DNA of 64,000 bases from Stenotrophomonas sp. 704A1. GTDB lineage: Bacteria; Pseudomonadota; Gammaproteobacteria; Xanthomonadales; Xanthomonadaceae. The stretch's first letter is position 1, and the number at the start of each line of letters is the position of its first letter. Positions 16,466-25,844 of this stretch are shown piece by piece. Location of the stretch: NCBI RefSeq assembly GCF_030549525.1, contig NZ_CP130831.1, positions 186,001 to 250,000 of the forward strand, in the 5' to 3' direction. The notes below the pieces were generated by a model. The model was not told the origin of the DNA and searched no databases. It saw only the letters and a program-made list of their open reading frames with translations. The position numbers were made by a program, and so were the translations under genes.

Positions 16466-17104
16466 TCAGATCTTGCCGTCGCGCAGGTAGTCGAACAGCT
16501 CGGCGTCACCCTTCAGCCCCAGCTTGAGCATGGCATCGCCCTTTTGCCGGCTGATGGTACTGACGCTCTTGTGCAGCTGCAGCGAGATCTCCTTCACCGT
16601 CATGCCGGTGCCGAGCAGACGCAGCACTTCCACTTCGCGCGGCGACAGCGGCTTGCCATCGCCCTCGCGCATGCGCCAGCTGCCGGCCTGCTCGACCCGT
16701 TCACGCAGGCTGCGGCTGATGTAGGACTGGCCCCGGTAGACCGCCTGGATGGCCTGCGGCAGCTCGTCCATCGACGAGCTCTTGTCGACCAGGCCGAGGA
16801 CCCCGCTGTCGAGCACCATGCGCAGGATGGCCAGGTTGTTGGAGACGCTGAGCATCAGCACCGGCAGGTCCGGATGGTGGCGGCGGATCATGCCGATCAT
16901 GGCGAAGCCATCGGCCTGGACGCTGCCGGGCATGGAATAGTCAGTGACCAGTAGGTCGCAGGGTTGGCTCTTCAGCAGCGCCATCAGCGCCTGGGCGTTG
17001 TCGGCCTCGCCGACGACCCTGCCGACCCCGCTGGATTCGATGACGGCGCGGGTTCCGATGCGGACCACGGGGTGATCGTCTGCGATGATGATGCGCAAGG
17101 TCAT
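16466..17104 (-). CDS. NarL/LuxR-type response regulator (BvgA/EvgA-like)
   Basis: A 212-residue DNA-binding regulator. The receiver domain (1-125) has the acidic pair in IIIADDHPVV, the phospho-accepting Asp in LLVTDYSMPG, and Lys in GLVDKSSS. The LuxR-type helix-turn-helix is at about 150-205 (LSPREVEVLRLLGTGMTVKEISLQL, SVSTISRQKGDAMLKLGL). It is divergent from, and 74 bases away from, the large hybrid kinase gene, which should phosphorylate it by phosphorelay. Target genes are unknown. Confidence 0.92.
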   Translation of the reverse strand: MTLRIIIADDHPVVRIGTRAVIESSGVGRVVGEADNAQALMALLKSQPCDLLVTDYSMPGSVQADGFAMIGMIRRHHPDLPVLMLSVSNNLAILRMVLDSGVLGLVDKSSSMDELPQAIQAVYRGQSYISRSLRERVEQAGSWRMREGDGKPLSPREVEVLRLLGTGMTVKEISLQLHKSVSTISRQKGDAMLKLGLKGDAELFDYLRDGKI

Positions 17105-17178
17105 GCTCTAGTATGGCACCGGCACGCCGGACCGCGACCGTCGCGGTCCCTGGCAGGACTTCCAGGAGATCGTCGCAG

Positions 17179-20100
17179 ATGGGCAGCTGGGCCGTGCGTG
17201 GCGTGATCCTGCTGATGACCCTGCTGGGCTGGGCGGCCGCCGCCCAGCCGGCGCCGGGTCCGTTGCCGCTGAGCCCCCTCCAGCGCGACTACCTGGCTGC
17301 ACATCCTGTTGTCGTCGTCGGACAGTATGACAGCGGTTGGCCGCCGTTCGAGTCGATTCATGACGGCACGCAGGTCGGCCTCGGCCCGGATTACCTGTCG
17401 CTTCTCACCCGTCAGCTCGGCCTGAGCATCGAGACCCGCCGCTATCCTGATTGGCCAGCCGTGCTGGATGCGGCATGCCGCGGCGAGATCGACGTAGTGA
17501 TGAACATCGCGCTCAGCGCCGAGCGCACCCGCTGCATGGTCTACACCGCCGCCTATGCCGAGGCCCCGCTGGCCATGGTCGGGCGCCCGCAGGACCTGCG
17601 TGCCTCGGAGATGCCGGACCTGGACGGGCTGCGCGTGGTGATCGAGCAGGACTTCATGACCGCCCCGCAGGTGCGCGCGCGATTCCCACGCGCACGCCAG
17701 CTTGTCGCAGAAGACACGTTGAGTGCGCTGCGTATGGTCAGAGACGACAAAGCCGACGTTTTCATCGGCAATGCCTATGTGGCCACCGAGCTGATCGCCA
17801 GCGCGCGTCTGCAGGGCGTGGTGCTGCTGCGTCCCAGCGACCTGCCGCCGGAACGGCTTCACTTCGGTGTGCCCAACAGCAAGCAGCCGCTGTCGGAAGC
17901 ACTGGACCTTGCGCTGGCCGCCACCAGCCAGGCCCAGCGCGATGCGTTGGCGCAGCGCTGGCTGCCTCCGCCGAAATGGTCGGCGTCGGCGCAGCTGGCG
18001 CTCAGCCAGGCCGAGAAGCGCGTGCTGCAGCAGCCGTTGAAGATCGGCTTCGCGCCCAATGCCGCGCCGCTGTCGTTTGCCGACGAGGACGGCAAGCCGA
18101 GCGGTCTGGCCAATGAATACCTGCAGCGGCTGATGCAGGCGGGCGCCAACCTCCAGGTCGAATCCAGCCATGACTGGTACGAGGTGCGGGAGAAGGCCCG
18201 CAGCGGCCAGCTGCAGGCGGTGATGGGCATCCCCGCCGATTCGCGCTACCTGGGACCGGAATGGGTGTTCAGCCAGCCCTTCATCACCGTGCCCAACGTG
18301 ATCGTCACCCGCCATGACAGCCCTTCGATGCTGGGCCTGTCGGACCTGCAGGGCAAGCGCGTGCTGCTGTCCGATCCGGAGCGGGTGCGCGGCTACATCC
18401 AGCAGCAGGCGCCGCAGGCCAGGATCATCGCCGCGCGCAGTACCGAGCAGGCGCTGCAGCGGCTGGCCGATGGCGAGGCCGATGCCTACGTGGGCAACCT
18501 GGCGCTGGTCGACCAGCTGCTGCGCAACCGCTTCCCCGGTCGCCTGCAGCTGGCCGCCCCCGCGGGTTTCAATGACCAGCTGGCCCTGGCGGTGGAGCGC
18601 CGCCATGCTGCGCTTGCCACCACCTTCGACCGCCTGCTGCTGCAGCTGGGCCCGCGCAGGCGCGAGGCCCTGCAGGGCGACTGGCTGTCGGTGGAGTACC
18701 GCGACGGCATGGATTGGGACACGCTGCTGCGCTGGGGCATTCCGCTGTTGCTGATCCTGGCCACCGGCATGGTGGTGCACGGCGTGGGCCACTGGCGCCT
18801 GCGCCGCGAGGTGGCCGGCCGCCGCGTGCTGGAACAGCGGCTGGCGGAAGTGACCGACAACCTGCCGGCCATCGTCTACCAGGCCCGCCGTGAAGCAGAC
18901 GGCACCCTGAGTTTCCCCTTCATCGCCGGCGACGTGCAGGCGATGTTCGGGATCAGCCCGCAGCAGGCCGAAGCCGATGCGCAGGTCCTGCTGGCGCGCA
19001 TCGATGACGATGACCGCGAACAGGTGCTGCTGGCCATCGAGCAGGCCGCGCGCAACTTCGCACCGCTGTCCTTCGAGTTCCGCATCCACCGCGGCGATGG
19101 GCCGCCCTGCTGGGTGCGCAGCCAGGCGCATCCGTATTCCACCGAGGCCGGTGCGGTGACCTGGAGCGGCTACTGGGTGGACGTGAGCCAGGCGCGGGCG
19201 CAAGCCGATGCGCTGGCGGCGGCCAAGGTCGAAGCGGAGCAGGCAGCGGCGGCCAAGTCGCGGTTCCTGGCCACCATGAGTCACGAGATCCGCACGCCGA
19301 TGAGTGGCGTGCTGGGCATGCTGGAAGTGCTGGCGCATTCGCCGCTGGATGCCGAACAGCAGCGCATTCTCGGCGTGATCGAGGACTCGGCGCAGATGCT
19401 GCGGCAGATCCTCGATGACATCCTGGACTACTCGCGGATGGAGGCGGGTGCACTGCGCCTGGAACCGGTGCCGCTGCCGGTGCGCCCGCTGCTGGAAGGC
19501 GTGCACCGGCTGCTGTCGGCGCAGGCCGCGGCGCGGGGCCTGGAGCTGCAGCTGGAGATCGATCCGCAGCTGGCCCAGGCCCATGAGGTGGACGGTGTAC
19601 GCCTGCGCCAGATCGTGTTCAACCTGGTCAGCAATGCCATCAAGTTCACCCTGCAGGGATCGGTACGGCTGCAGCTGGAAGTGCTGGGTCCGAGCGCGGA
19701 CGATGGCAGCCAGCCGCTGCGCCTGAGCGTGGTCGACACCGGCATCGGTATCGCGCCCGAGCATCTGCCCACCCTGTTCGAACCGTTCACCCAGGCCGGT
19801 GCCTACATCCAGCGTGATCATGGCGGCACCGGGCTGGGCCTGAGCATCTGCCGTAGGCTGGTGCAGAAGATGGGCGGCGAGCTGCGGCTGGAAAGCACGC
19901 TCGGTGTGGGCACCCGGGTCGAGGTGCTGCTGTCGCTGATCGAGGCGCGCAGCGAAGACGTAGCGGCGCTGCAGTCCGAGCAGGAGCAGACCGCGCTGCT
20001 TCCGGTGGACCTGCGCCAATCACGGGTGATGGTGATCGAGGACCACCCCACCAACCAGGCCATGATGGCCTGGCGCCTGCAGCAGCTGGGCGTGCCGCAT

Positions 20101-20817
20101 GTGCTGGTGGACGATGGACAGCAGGCGCTGGACCGGTTGGCGCAGGAGTCCTTCGATCTGGTCATCACCGATTGCCGGATGCCGGTGCTGGACGGATTCG
20201 GCTTCACCCGCCTGCTGCGCGAGCGCGAGGGCCGCAACGGCCAGGCGCGGCTGCCGGTGCTGGCGCTGACCGCCAGCGTGCTGGATGACGATGCACGCCG
20301 CTGCCGCGAAGCCGGCATGGACGACGTGCTGGCCAAGCCACTGTCGCTGGCCACGCTGCGCCAGGCGCTGCTGCGCTGGTTGCCGCGTACCGAAGGCCGC
20401 AGCGTGGCGGCCGCCGCTGACAGCACCGCTGACAATGCCGGTGACGGCGGCGGCAGTGACCACGGCGACGGCGACGGCGACGGCGCGGAGCTGCCCGACC
20501 TGGCGACACTGCAGCGGCGCTTCGGTTCGCGCGATGTTGCCCTGCAGCTGCGCGACAGCCTGCTCAAGGCCAGCACCGAGGACATCGCGGTGCTGCAGCG
20601 CGCGCTGCAGGCCGGCGACCACGTCACCGCCGCCGCGCATCTGCATCGTCAGGCCGGTGCGCTGGGTGCGGTCGGCGCGCGCGGCCTGGCTGCGCGCGCC
20701 AATGGACTGGTCGAGCGCCTGCAGGCGGCCGCCGCTGCGGAGCGGGCGCCTGCGCTGGCCGATGCCGCCGCGTTCGTGGTGACCCTGCAGCAGCAGCTGC
20801 ACCGCCTGGCTCACTGA
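17179..20817 (+). CDS. BvgS/EvgS-like hybrid histidine kinase
   Basis: A 1212-residue inner membrane sensor. Order: signal peptide (GVILLMTLLGWAAAAQ), two periplasmic solute-binding family 3 domains (about 30-265 and 280-510), a membrane helix (about 514-535, LLLILATGMVVHGVG), a PAS domain (about 555-670), HisKA with SHEIRTPMSG (His702), HATPase (GTGLGLSICRRL), a receiver (about 945-1065, LVITDCRMP, Asp998) and an HPt domain (HRQAGALGAVGA, His1156). The full four-step phosphorelay is therefore present. It is divergent from its likely partner regulator at 16466-17104. ATG 17179 has AGGAG upstream. The sensed ligand is unknown; the tandem Venus-flytrap domains suggest a small molecule. Confidence 0.93.
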   Translation: MGSWAVRGVILLMTLLGWAAAAQPAPGPLPLSPLQRDYLAAHPVVVVGQYDSGWPPFESIHDGTQVGLGPDYLSLLTRQLGLSIETRRYPDWPAVLDAACRGEIDVVMNIALSAERTRCMVYTAAYAEAPLAMVGRPQDLRASEMPDLDGLRVVIEQDFMTAPQVRARFPRARQLVAEDTLSALRMVRDDKADVFIGNAYVATELIASARLQGVVLLRPSDLPPERLHFGVPNSKQPLSEALDLALAATSQAQRDALAQRWLPPPKWSASAQLALSQAEKRVLQQPLKIGFAPNAAPLSFADEDGKPSGLANEYLQRLMQAGANLQVESSHDWYEVREKARSGQLQAVMGIPADSRYLGPEWVFSQPFITVPNVIVTRHDSPSMLGLSDLQGKRVLLSDPERVRGYIQQQAPQARIIAARSTEQALQRLADGEADAYVGNLALVDQLLRNRFPGRLQLAAPAGFNDQLALAVERRHAALATTFDRLLLQLGPRRREALQGDWLSVEYRDGMDWDTLLRWGIPLLLILATGMVVHGVGHWRLRREVAGRRVLEQRLAEVTDNLPAIVYQARREADGTLSFPFIAGDVQAMFGISPQQAEADAQVLLARIDDDDREQVLLAIEQAARNFAPLSFEFRIHRGDGPPCWVRSQAHPYSTEAGAVTWSGYWVDVSQARAQADALAAAKVEAEQAAAAKSRFLATMSHEIRTPMSGVLGMLEVLAHSPLDAEQQRILGVIEDSAQMLRQILDDILDYSRMEAGALRLEPVPLPVRPLLEGVHRLLSAQAAARGLELQLEIDPQLAQAHEVDGVRLRQIVFNLVSNAIKFTLQGSVRLQLEVLGPSADDGSQPLRLSVVDTGIGIAPEHLPTLFEPFTQAGAYIQRDHGGTGLGLSICRRLVQKMGGELRLESTLGVGTRVEVLLSLIEARSEDVAALQSEQEQTALLPVDLRQSRVMVIEDHPTNQAMMAWRLQQLGVPHVLVDDGQQALDRLAQESFDLVITDCRMPVLDGFGFTRLLREREGRNGQARLPVLALTASVLDDDARRCREAGMDDVLAKPLSLATLRQALLRWLPRTEGRSVAAAADSTADNAGDGGGSDHGDGDGDGAELPDLATLQRRFGSRDVALQLRDSLLKASTEDIAVLQRALQAGDHVTAAAHLHRQAGALGAVGARGLAARANGLVERLQAAAAAERAPALADAAAFVVTLQQQLHRLAH

Positions 20818-21212
20818 GCCGCGTGTTCCTGCAGGTAGGCGATCACCAGCGCGCGCCGTTGCGGGCTGGGGAATGCGTTGTACATGCGGGTACCGGGCAC
20901 CACATGGGTCGGTGACTGCAGGAAGCTGTCCAGGGTCTGCGCGCTCCAGACGATATCGGCGCGGCGCATGCCCTGCGAGTAGGCGTAGTCGGGCAGGCTG
21001 CCGGCGCGGCGGCCGATCACCCCATGCAGGTTGGGCCCGTAGCGGTGGATGCCGCCTGCCTTGACGGTGTGGCAGCCGGCACACAGTTCGAAGGCCTGCT
21101 GCATGGCCTGCTGACGCGCCTGTTCCGGTGTGTCAGGCGCTGCCGGCGGGCGCTGGCATGCGCTGGCGGCCAGTGCGATGGCCAGGGCAGGGAGCAGGGA
21201 AAAGGCGCGCAT
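20811..21212 (-). CDS. Lipoprotein cytochrome c (class I)
   Basis: A 133-residue protein with lipobox signal (FSLLPALAIALAASAC), one haem-binding CAGCH (FELCAGCHTVKAG) and the distal Met in VPGTRMYNAF. The layout (YGPNLHGVIGRRAGSLPDY) is that of mitochondrial-type or class I cytochromes. It would carry electrons at the periplasmic membrane face. It is tail-to-tail with the hybrid kinase gene, overlapping it by 7 bases. No oxidase or dehydrogenase gene adjoins it, so its redox partner is unknown. Confidence 0.88.
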   Translation of the reverse strand: MRAFSLLPALAIALAASACQRPPAAPDTPEQARQQAMQQAFELCAGCHTVKAGGIHRYGPNLHGVIGRRAGSLPDYAYSQGMRRADIVWSAQTLDSFLQSPTHVVPGTRMYNAFPSPQRRALVIAYLQEHAAQ

Positions 21213-21279
21213 GGCCGGGCAGGATAACCGGGGGTGCAGCGTGCCGGGCTGCGACCGGCGGTCGCAGCCCGGGGGCCGA

Positions 21280-22965
21280 TCACATGCCCGAATAGTTCGG
21301 GCCGCCGCCGCCCTGCGGCGTCACCCAGACGATGTTCTGGGTCGGGTCCTTGATGTCGCAGGTCTTGCAGTGCACGCAGTTCTGCGCGTTGATCTGCAGC
21401 CGCGCGTTGTCGGCCTCACCGACGAACTCGTACACGCCGGCCGGGCAGTAACGTGCCTCCGGGCCCGCGTATTCGGCCAGGTTCACCGTCACCGGAATGC
21501 TGGCGTCCTTCAACGTCAGGTGGCTGGGCTGGTTCTCGTCGTGATTGGTGCTGCTGAGGAACACCGAGCTGAGGCGGTCGAAGGTCAGCACGCCATCCGG
21601 CTTGGGGTAGGCGATGCGGGTGTGCTTCGATGCCGGCTCCAGGCAGGCGTGGTCCGGGGTGCTGTGGCGCAGGGTCCACGGCGGATTGCGCACGCCCAGC
21701 TTGGGCAGCAGCCACTGCTCGATGCCGGTCATCAGCGTGGCCACGGTCTGGCCCTTCTTGAACCACTGCTTGAAGTTCTTCGACAGCTTCAGTTCGTCAT
21801 GCAGCCAACTGGTTTCGAACGCGGCCGGATAGGCGCTGAGTTCGTCGTGCTGGCGGTCAGCGACCAGGGCGTCGAAGGCGGCGTCGGCGCACAGCATGCC
21901 GGTCTTGATCGCGGCGTGGCTGCCCTTGATGCGGCTGGCGTTGAGGTAGCCGGCCTCGCAGCCGACCAGCGCGCCACCCGGGAACACGGTCTTCGGCAGC
22001 GACAGCAGGCCACCGGCGGTGATCGCACGCGCGCCGTAGCCGATGCGGGTGCCGCCTTCCAGGTGCCTGCGGATGGACGGATGGGTCTTGAAGCGCTGGA
22101 ATTCCTCGAACGGGCTCAGCCACGGGTTCCTGTAGTCCAGGCCGACCACATAGCCGATGGCGACCTTGCCGCCGTCGGCGTGGTACAGGAACGCACCGCC
22201 GTAGGTGTCGCTGTCCAGCGGCCAGCCCGCGGCGTGCACCACCAGGCCCGGCTCATGCCTGGCCGGGTCGATCTGCCACAGTTCCTTGATGCCGATGCCG
22301 TAGGCCTGCGGATCCTTGCCTTCGTCCAGTCTGTAGCGGGCGATCAGCTGGCGGCCGAGGTGGCCGCGCGCGCCTTCGGCGAACACGGTGTACTTCGCGT
22401 GCAGGGCCATGCCGCGCTCGAACGCCGGGCCGACGCTGCCGTCCTTCTCGATGCCCATGTCGCCGGTGGCCACGCCGATCACCGCGCCGTCGTCGCCGTA
22501 CAGCACTTCGGCGGCCGCGAAACCGGGGAAGATCGCCACCTCCAGCGCTTCGGCCTGCTGCGCCAGCCAGCGGGTGACTTCGCCCAGGCTGATGATGTAG
22601 TTGCCTTCGTTGTGGAAGCACTCCGGCAGCAGGGCGTGCGGGGTGGTACGGGCGCCGGTTTCGCTGAGGAACAGGAATTCGTCACGGGTGACCTTCTGCT
22701 TCAGCGGTGCGCCGCGCTCGGCCCAGTCCGGGAACAGTTCGGTCAGCGCGCGCGGGTCCATCACCGCGCCGGACAGCACGTGCGCGCCCGGCTCGGAGCC
22801 CTTTTCCAGCACGCACACCGACAACTCGCGACCGGCTTCGATCGCGCGCTGGCGCAGGCGGATCGCGGTGGCCAGGCCGGCCGGGCCGGCACCGACGATC
22901 ACCACGTCGAATTCCATTACTTCACGCGGGGGCAGGGCGTTGGCTTCAGCGCTCATCGATTGCAT
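21280..22965 (-). CDS. Electron transfer flavoprotein-ubiquinone oxidoreductase
   Basis: Passes electrons from reduced ETF to the quinone pool. About 561 residues. The FAD-binding loop is VVIVGAGPAGLATAIRL near the N-terminus. The 4Fe-4S cluster site is C-terminal (CPAGVYEFV, then CVHCKTCDIKDPTQNI), followed by the family ending GGGGPNYSGM. It is divergent from glutaryl-CoA dehydrogenase, whose electrons it would receive by way of ETF, so the two may share control through the 214-base gap. Starts at 22965 or 22956 are both possible; neither has a strong ribosome site. Confidence 0.95.
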   Translation of the reverse strand: MQSMSAEANALPPREVMEFDVVIVGAGPAGLATAIRLRQRAIEAGRELSVCVLEKGSEPGAHVLSGAVMDPRALTELFPDWAERGAPLKQKVTRDEFLFLSETGARTTPHALLPECFHNEGNYIISLGEVTRWLAQQAEALEVAIFPGFAAAEVLYGDDGAVIGVATGDMGIEKDGSVGPAFERGMALHAKYTVFAEGARGHLGRQLIARYRLDEGKDPQAYGIGIKELWQIDPARHEPGLVVHAAGWPLDSDTYGGAFLYHADGGKVAIGYVVGLDYRNPWLSPFEEFQRFKTHPSIRRHLEGGTRIGYGARAITAGGLLSLPKTVFPGGALVGCEAGYLNASRIKGSHAAIKTGMLCADAAFDALVADRQHDELSAYPAAFETSWLHDELKLSKNFKQWFKKGQTVATLMTGIEQWLLPKLGVRNPPWTLRHSTPDHACLEPASKHTRIAYPKPDGVLTFDRLSSVFLSSTNHDENQPSHLTLKDASIPVTVNLAEYAGPEARYCPAGVYEFVGEADNARLQINAQNCVHCKTCDIKDPTQNIVWVTPQGGGGPNYSGM

Positions 22966-23179
22966 GACTCGTGGGTAGGGCCGGCATCGGGGCCACCGGC
23001 GGTGCCTGGGAATCGCGCGTGCGGCCACGGGCGAAACGGTTGTTTGAATGTGTCAGGGTACCGGGCTGCGCGTGATCGAGCTAGATCGACGCTGTTCACA
23101 CCGCGTTTGCTGCAGTGCAGCGTAATGTCGGAGCGCCGAATGACCGACAATGGCCTGGTCCTGACTGCGCGTGAGTGCC

Positions 23180-24343
23180 ATGGCTTTGCATCCGTACGAT
23201 CTGTTCGATGTCCGTTCCCTGCTCAGCGAGGAAGAGCGTGCGGTGCAGGAGAGCGTGGCCCGCTTCACTGACGAGCGCGTGCTGCCGATCATCGGTGATG
23301 CCTTCGACCAGGCCCGCTTCCCGTCCGAACTGGTGCCGGAAATCGCAGCGCTGGGCCTGCTGGGCGCCACGCTGCCGGCCGAGTATGGCGGCGGCGACCT
23401 CGGTGCGGTCAGCTATGGCCTGATCTGCCAGGAACTGGAGCGCGGCGATTCAGGCCTGCGCAGCTTCGTCTCGGTGCAGAGCTCGCTGTGCATGTACCCG
23501 ATCTATGCCTATGGCAGCGAGGAACAGCGCCGGCAGTGGCTGCCGGCGATGGCACGCGGCGAGCTGATCGGCTGCTTCGGCCTGACCGAGGCGCACGGCG
23601 GTTCCGATCCGGCCAGCATGAAGACCCGCGCGGTGCGCGATGGCGACGACTGGCGGATCAACGGCAGCAAGATGTGGATCACCAGCGGTCCCGTGGCCGA
23701 TCTGGCCATTGTCTGGGCGCAGACCGAGGACGGTATCCAGGGCTTCGTGCTGGAGAAGGGCATGGCCGGGTTCACCACGCAGGAGATCAAGCACAAGATG
23801 AGCCTGCGCGCCTCGCTCACCGGCGCGCTGTACTTCGATGACGTGCGCGTGCCCGACAGCCACCGCCTGCCCAACGTGAAGGGCCTGAAGGGGCCGCTGG
23901 GCTGCCTGACCCAGGCCCGGTTCGGCATCAGCTGGGGGCCGATCGGTTCGGCCATCGCCTGCCTGGATGAAGCGCTGGGCTATGCCAAGGAACGCGTGCT
24001 GTTCGGCCGCCCGCTGGCCGCGACCCAGAGCGCGCAGATCAAGCTGGCTGAAATGGCCCGCCGCATCACCACCGCGCAGCTGCTGGCGCTGCAGCTGGGC
24101 CGCCTGAAGGAAGCCGGCCAGCTGCAGCCGCAGCAGGTCAGCCTGGCCAAGTGGAACAACTGCCGCATGGCCATCGACATCGCCCGCGAATGCCGCGATC
24201 TGCTGGGCGGGGCCGGCATCACCACCGAGCACGTGGCGATCCGCCACGCGCTGAACCTGGAATCGGTGATCACCTATGAAGGCACCGAGACCGTGCACCA
24301 GCTGGTGATCGGCCGCGAACTGACCGGCATCAACGCGTTCTGA
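23180..24343 (+). CDS. gcdH: Glutaryl-CoA dehydrogenase (acyl-CoA dehydrogenase family)
   Basis: Oxidises and decarboxylates glutaryl-CoA to crotonyl-CoA in lysine and tryptophan breakdown, giving electrons to ETF. The 387-residue product begins MALHPYDLFDVRSLL. It has the acyl-CoA dehydrogenase signature GCFGLTEAHGGSDPASM and WITSGPVADLAIVWA, and the catalytic Glu near the end in ITYEGTETVHQLVIGRELTG, a stretch typical of GCDH rather than short-chain enzymes. RSFVSVQSSLCMYPI also fits. An in-frame GTG at 23171 would add three residues. It is divergent from ETF-QO. Confidence 0.92.
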   Translation: MALHPYDLFDVRSLLSEEERAVQESVARFTDERVLPIIGDAFDQARFPSELVPEIAALGLLGATLPAEYGGGDLGAVSYGLICQELERGDSGLRSFVSVQSSLCMYPIYAYGSEEQRRQWLPAMARGELIGCFGLTEAHGGSDPASMKTRAVRDGDDWRINGSKMWITSGPVADLAIVWAQTEDGIQGFVLEKGMAGFTTQEIKHKMSLRASLTGALYFDDVRVPDSHRLPNVKGLKGPLGCLTQARFGISWGPIGSAIACLDEALGYAKERVLFGRPLAATQSAQIKLAEMARRITTAQLLALQLGRLKEAGQLQPQQVSLAKWNNCRMAIDIARECRDLLGGAGITTEHVAIRHALNLESVITYEGTETVHQLVIGRELTGINAF

Positions 24344-24413
24344 GTGCCATCCACGCAGGGCGTGGATCCACGGGCCGTTGCCGACCCGGGTCGGCAGGGC
24401 GGTGGGGCGTGGA

Positions 24414-24893
24414 TTACGCGCCGCCGGCAAACCCGTGCTGGCGCCACGCCTCGTACATCACCACCGCAACGGTGTTGGACAGGTTGAGGCTGCGGTTGTC
24501 CGGCCGCATCGGCAGGCGCAGCCGGTGGCCATCGGGCAGGGCATCCAGCACCTCCTGCGGCAGGCCGCGGCTTTCCGGGCCGAACAGGAAGGCATCACCG
24601 TCGTCGAACGCCACGCTGTCGTAGCGGACGCTGGCACGCGTACTCAGGGCGAACAACCGCTTCGGTGCGATCCGCGCCAGCGCGGTGTCCAGGTCGGGGT
24701 GCACCTGCAGGCGCGAGTACTCGTGGTAGTCCAGCCCGGCGCGCTTGAGCTGCTTGTCTTCCAGTGCGAAGCCGAGCGGCTCGACCAGATGCAGCTGCGC
24801 GCCGGTGTTGGCGCAGAGCCGGATCACGTTGCCCGTGTTGGGCGGGATTTCCGGTTGGAACAGGATCACGTGGAACTGGGGCGCGGCATTCAT
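24414..24893 (-). CDS. trmL: tRNA (cytidine(34)-2'-O)-methyltransferase
   Basis: SPOUT-class methyltransferase that 2'-O-methylates the wobble base of tRNA-Leu isoacceptors. The 159 residues match the family length. Motifs: ILFQPEIPPNTGNVIRLCANTG at the N-terminus, FLFGPESRGLP, and the knot segment LRLPMRPDNRSLNLSNTVAV. The protein is little more than the SPOUT domain and would act as a dimer. A TACACT hexamer lies six bases before the ATG with no Shine-Dalgarno sequence, suggesting a leaderless message. Confidence 0.95.
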   Translation of the reverse strand: MNAAPQFHVILFQPEIPPNTGNVIRLCANTGAQLHLVEPLGFALEDKQLKRAGLDYHEYSRLQVHPDLDTALARIAPKRLFALSTRASVRYDSVAFDDGDAFLFGPESRGLPQEVLDALPDGHRLRLPMRPDNRSLNLSNTVAVVMYEAWRQHGFAGGA

Positions 24894-24899
24894 CGGCGC

Positions 24900-24905
24900 A
24901 GTGTA
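24900..24905 (-). promoter_or_regulatory. Putative -10 box for leaderless trmL
   Basis: TACACT on the minus strand, then exactly six bases, then the ATG at 24893. No ribosome site lies between. Confidence 0.4.
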
Positions 24906-24962
24906 CCTGCGACGACCGCCGCCTTTACGGCGCACGCCCTGCGCGGGGCAGGGCGGCACCGG

Positions 24963-25439
24963 TTACGGGCGCAGCAGGACCTGGGCGGTCTCGGTGGCCA
25001 GCACCTGCAGGTCGGCAGCACTCGGGCGCACCTGCAGGGCCGGCAGGTTGACGATCACCGTGTTGGCGACGCTGGTGGCGGCGGCGGCCAGGGTGGCGGC
25101 GTAGCGCTGGGCTTCCAGCTCGGCGGCCAGGGCGACGCGCTGTTCCAGGCTCGGGCGCACTTCCACCGAGGCCAGGGTGGTGATCGGCATCGCGGCAGCC
25201 ACCGGGGCGGCGACGTAGCCGTTGCGCTCGGCCAGCTGGTCGGCGCTCGGGCGCACTTCCACGGTGGCCAGGGTCGGGATGCCGCTGGCCTGTTCCCAGG
25301 CCTGCTGGGCCAGCTGGTCGGCGGCCGGGCGGACCTGGACGGTGTCCAGCGTCTTGATGGGGGTGGAGGCCTGCACCGACGAAACAACCGCGGTGCCGGC
25401 AATCAGGGCGATGGCGATGGCAATGGTCTTGGTGTTCAT
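24963..25439 (-). CDS. Exported protein with four VxVRPSADQLA-type repeats
   Basis: A 158-residue product with a Sec signal (MNTKTIAIAIALIAGTAVVSSVQA). The mature part is four imperfect repeats built around a strand-like motif and a helix: LDTVQVRPAADQLAQQA, LATVEVRPSADQLAERN, LASVEVRPSLEQRVALAAE and LPALQVRPSAADLQVLATE. The spacing is about 35-40 residues. I recognise no family. The repeat could be a binding motif displayed in the periplasm. It stands alone, followed by trmL on the same strand after about 70 bases. Confidence 0.7.
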   Translation of the reverse strand: MNTKTIAIAIALIAGTAVVSSVQASTPIKTLDTVQVRPAADQLAQQAWEQASGIPTLATVEVRPSADQLAERNGYVAAPVAAAMPITTLASVEVRPSLEQRVALAAELEAQRYAATLAAAATSVANTVIVNLPALQVRPSAADLQVLATETAQVLLRP

Positions 25440-25645
25440 GACGGGGCCTGTTTAGTGTTGGTGAGCAGTGGTGTGGTAGTAAGGTAGAACACCAGTTCTG
25501 GGGATGCAAGGAAAATCTCTGATTCCGTGCATTTGTTCAGTCTTCAGTCAGGTTTCGTCTGAAGCCCTTCCTGGCGCAGGAAGTACAAAGCAAACCGCGT
25601 GCCAACTTTTAATCTTTGATTTTCAAGGGTTTTATGCCGGACGGA

Positions 25646-25668
25646 AGGTGTCCGCAGGGCGGACACCT
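25646..25668. repeat. 10-bp hairpin in the gap before the M16 peptidase gene
   Basis: AGGTGTCCGC and GCGGACACCT flank an AGG loop. The 405-base gap 25440-25844 also holds a locally AT-rich patch (25590-25635) likely to contain promoters; nothing else is identifiable. No T-run follows the hairpin. Confidence 0.45.
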
Positions 25669-25844
25669 GTCCATTCGCGGTACTGCGGACACTGTCCGGA
25701 CGCCGCGTTGCCGCAGACGTGACCGCCGCACGCCGGGGCCGGATGGCCCGTTTGCCGGATCACCCCCAGTGACTGGTGGCCGATACCGGGCACGCTGCAC
25801 GCACGCTAGGATCGGGATTCACCTACGTGACCAAGGACCCGGAT

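Noticed and set aside
17101..20019. 972-residue open frame on the minus strand
   Set aside because: Antisense to the hybrid kinase, whose domains are complete in the plus frame.
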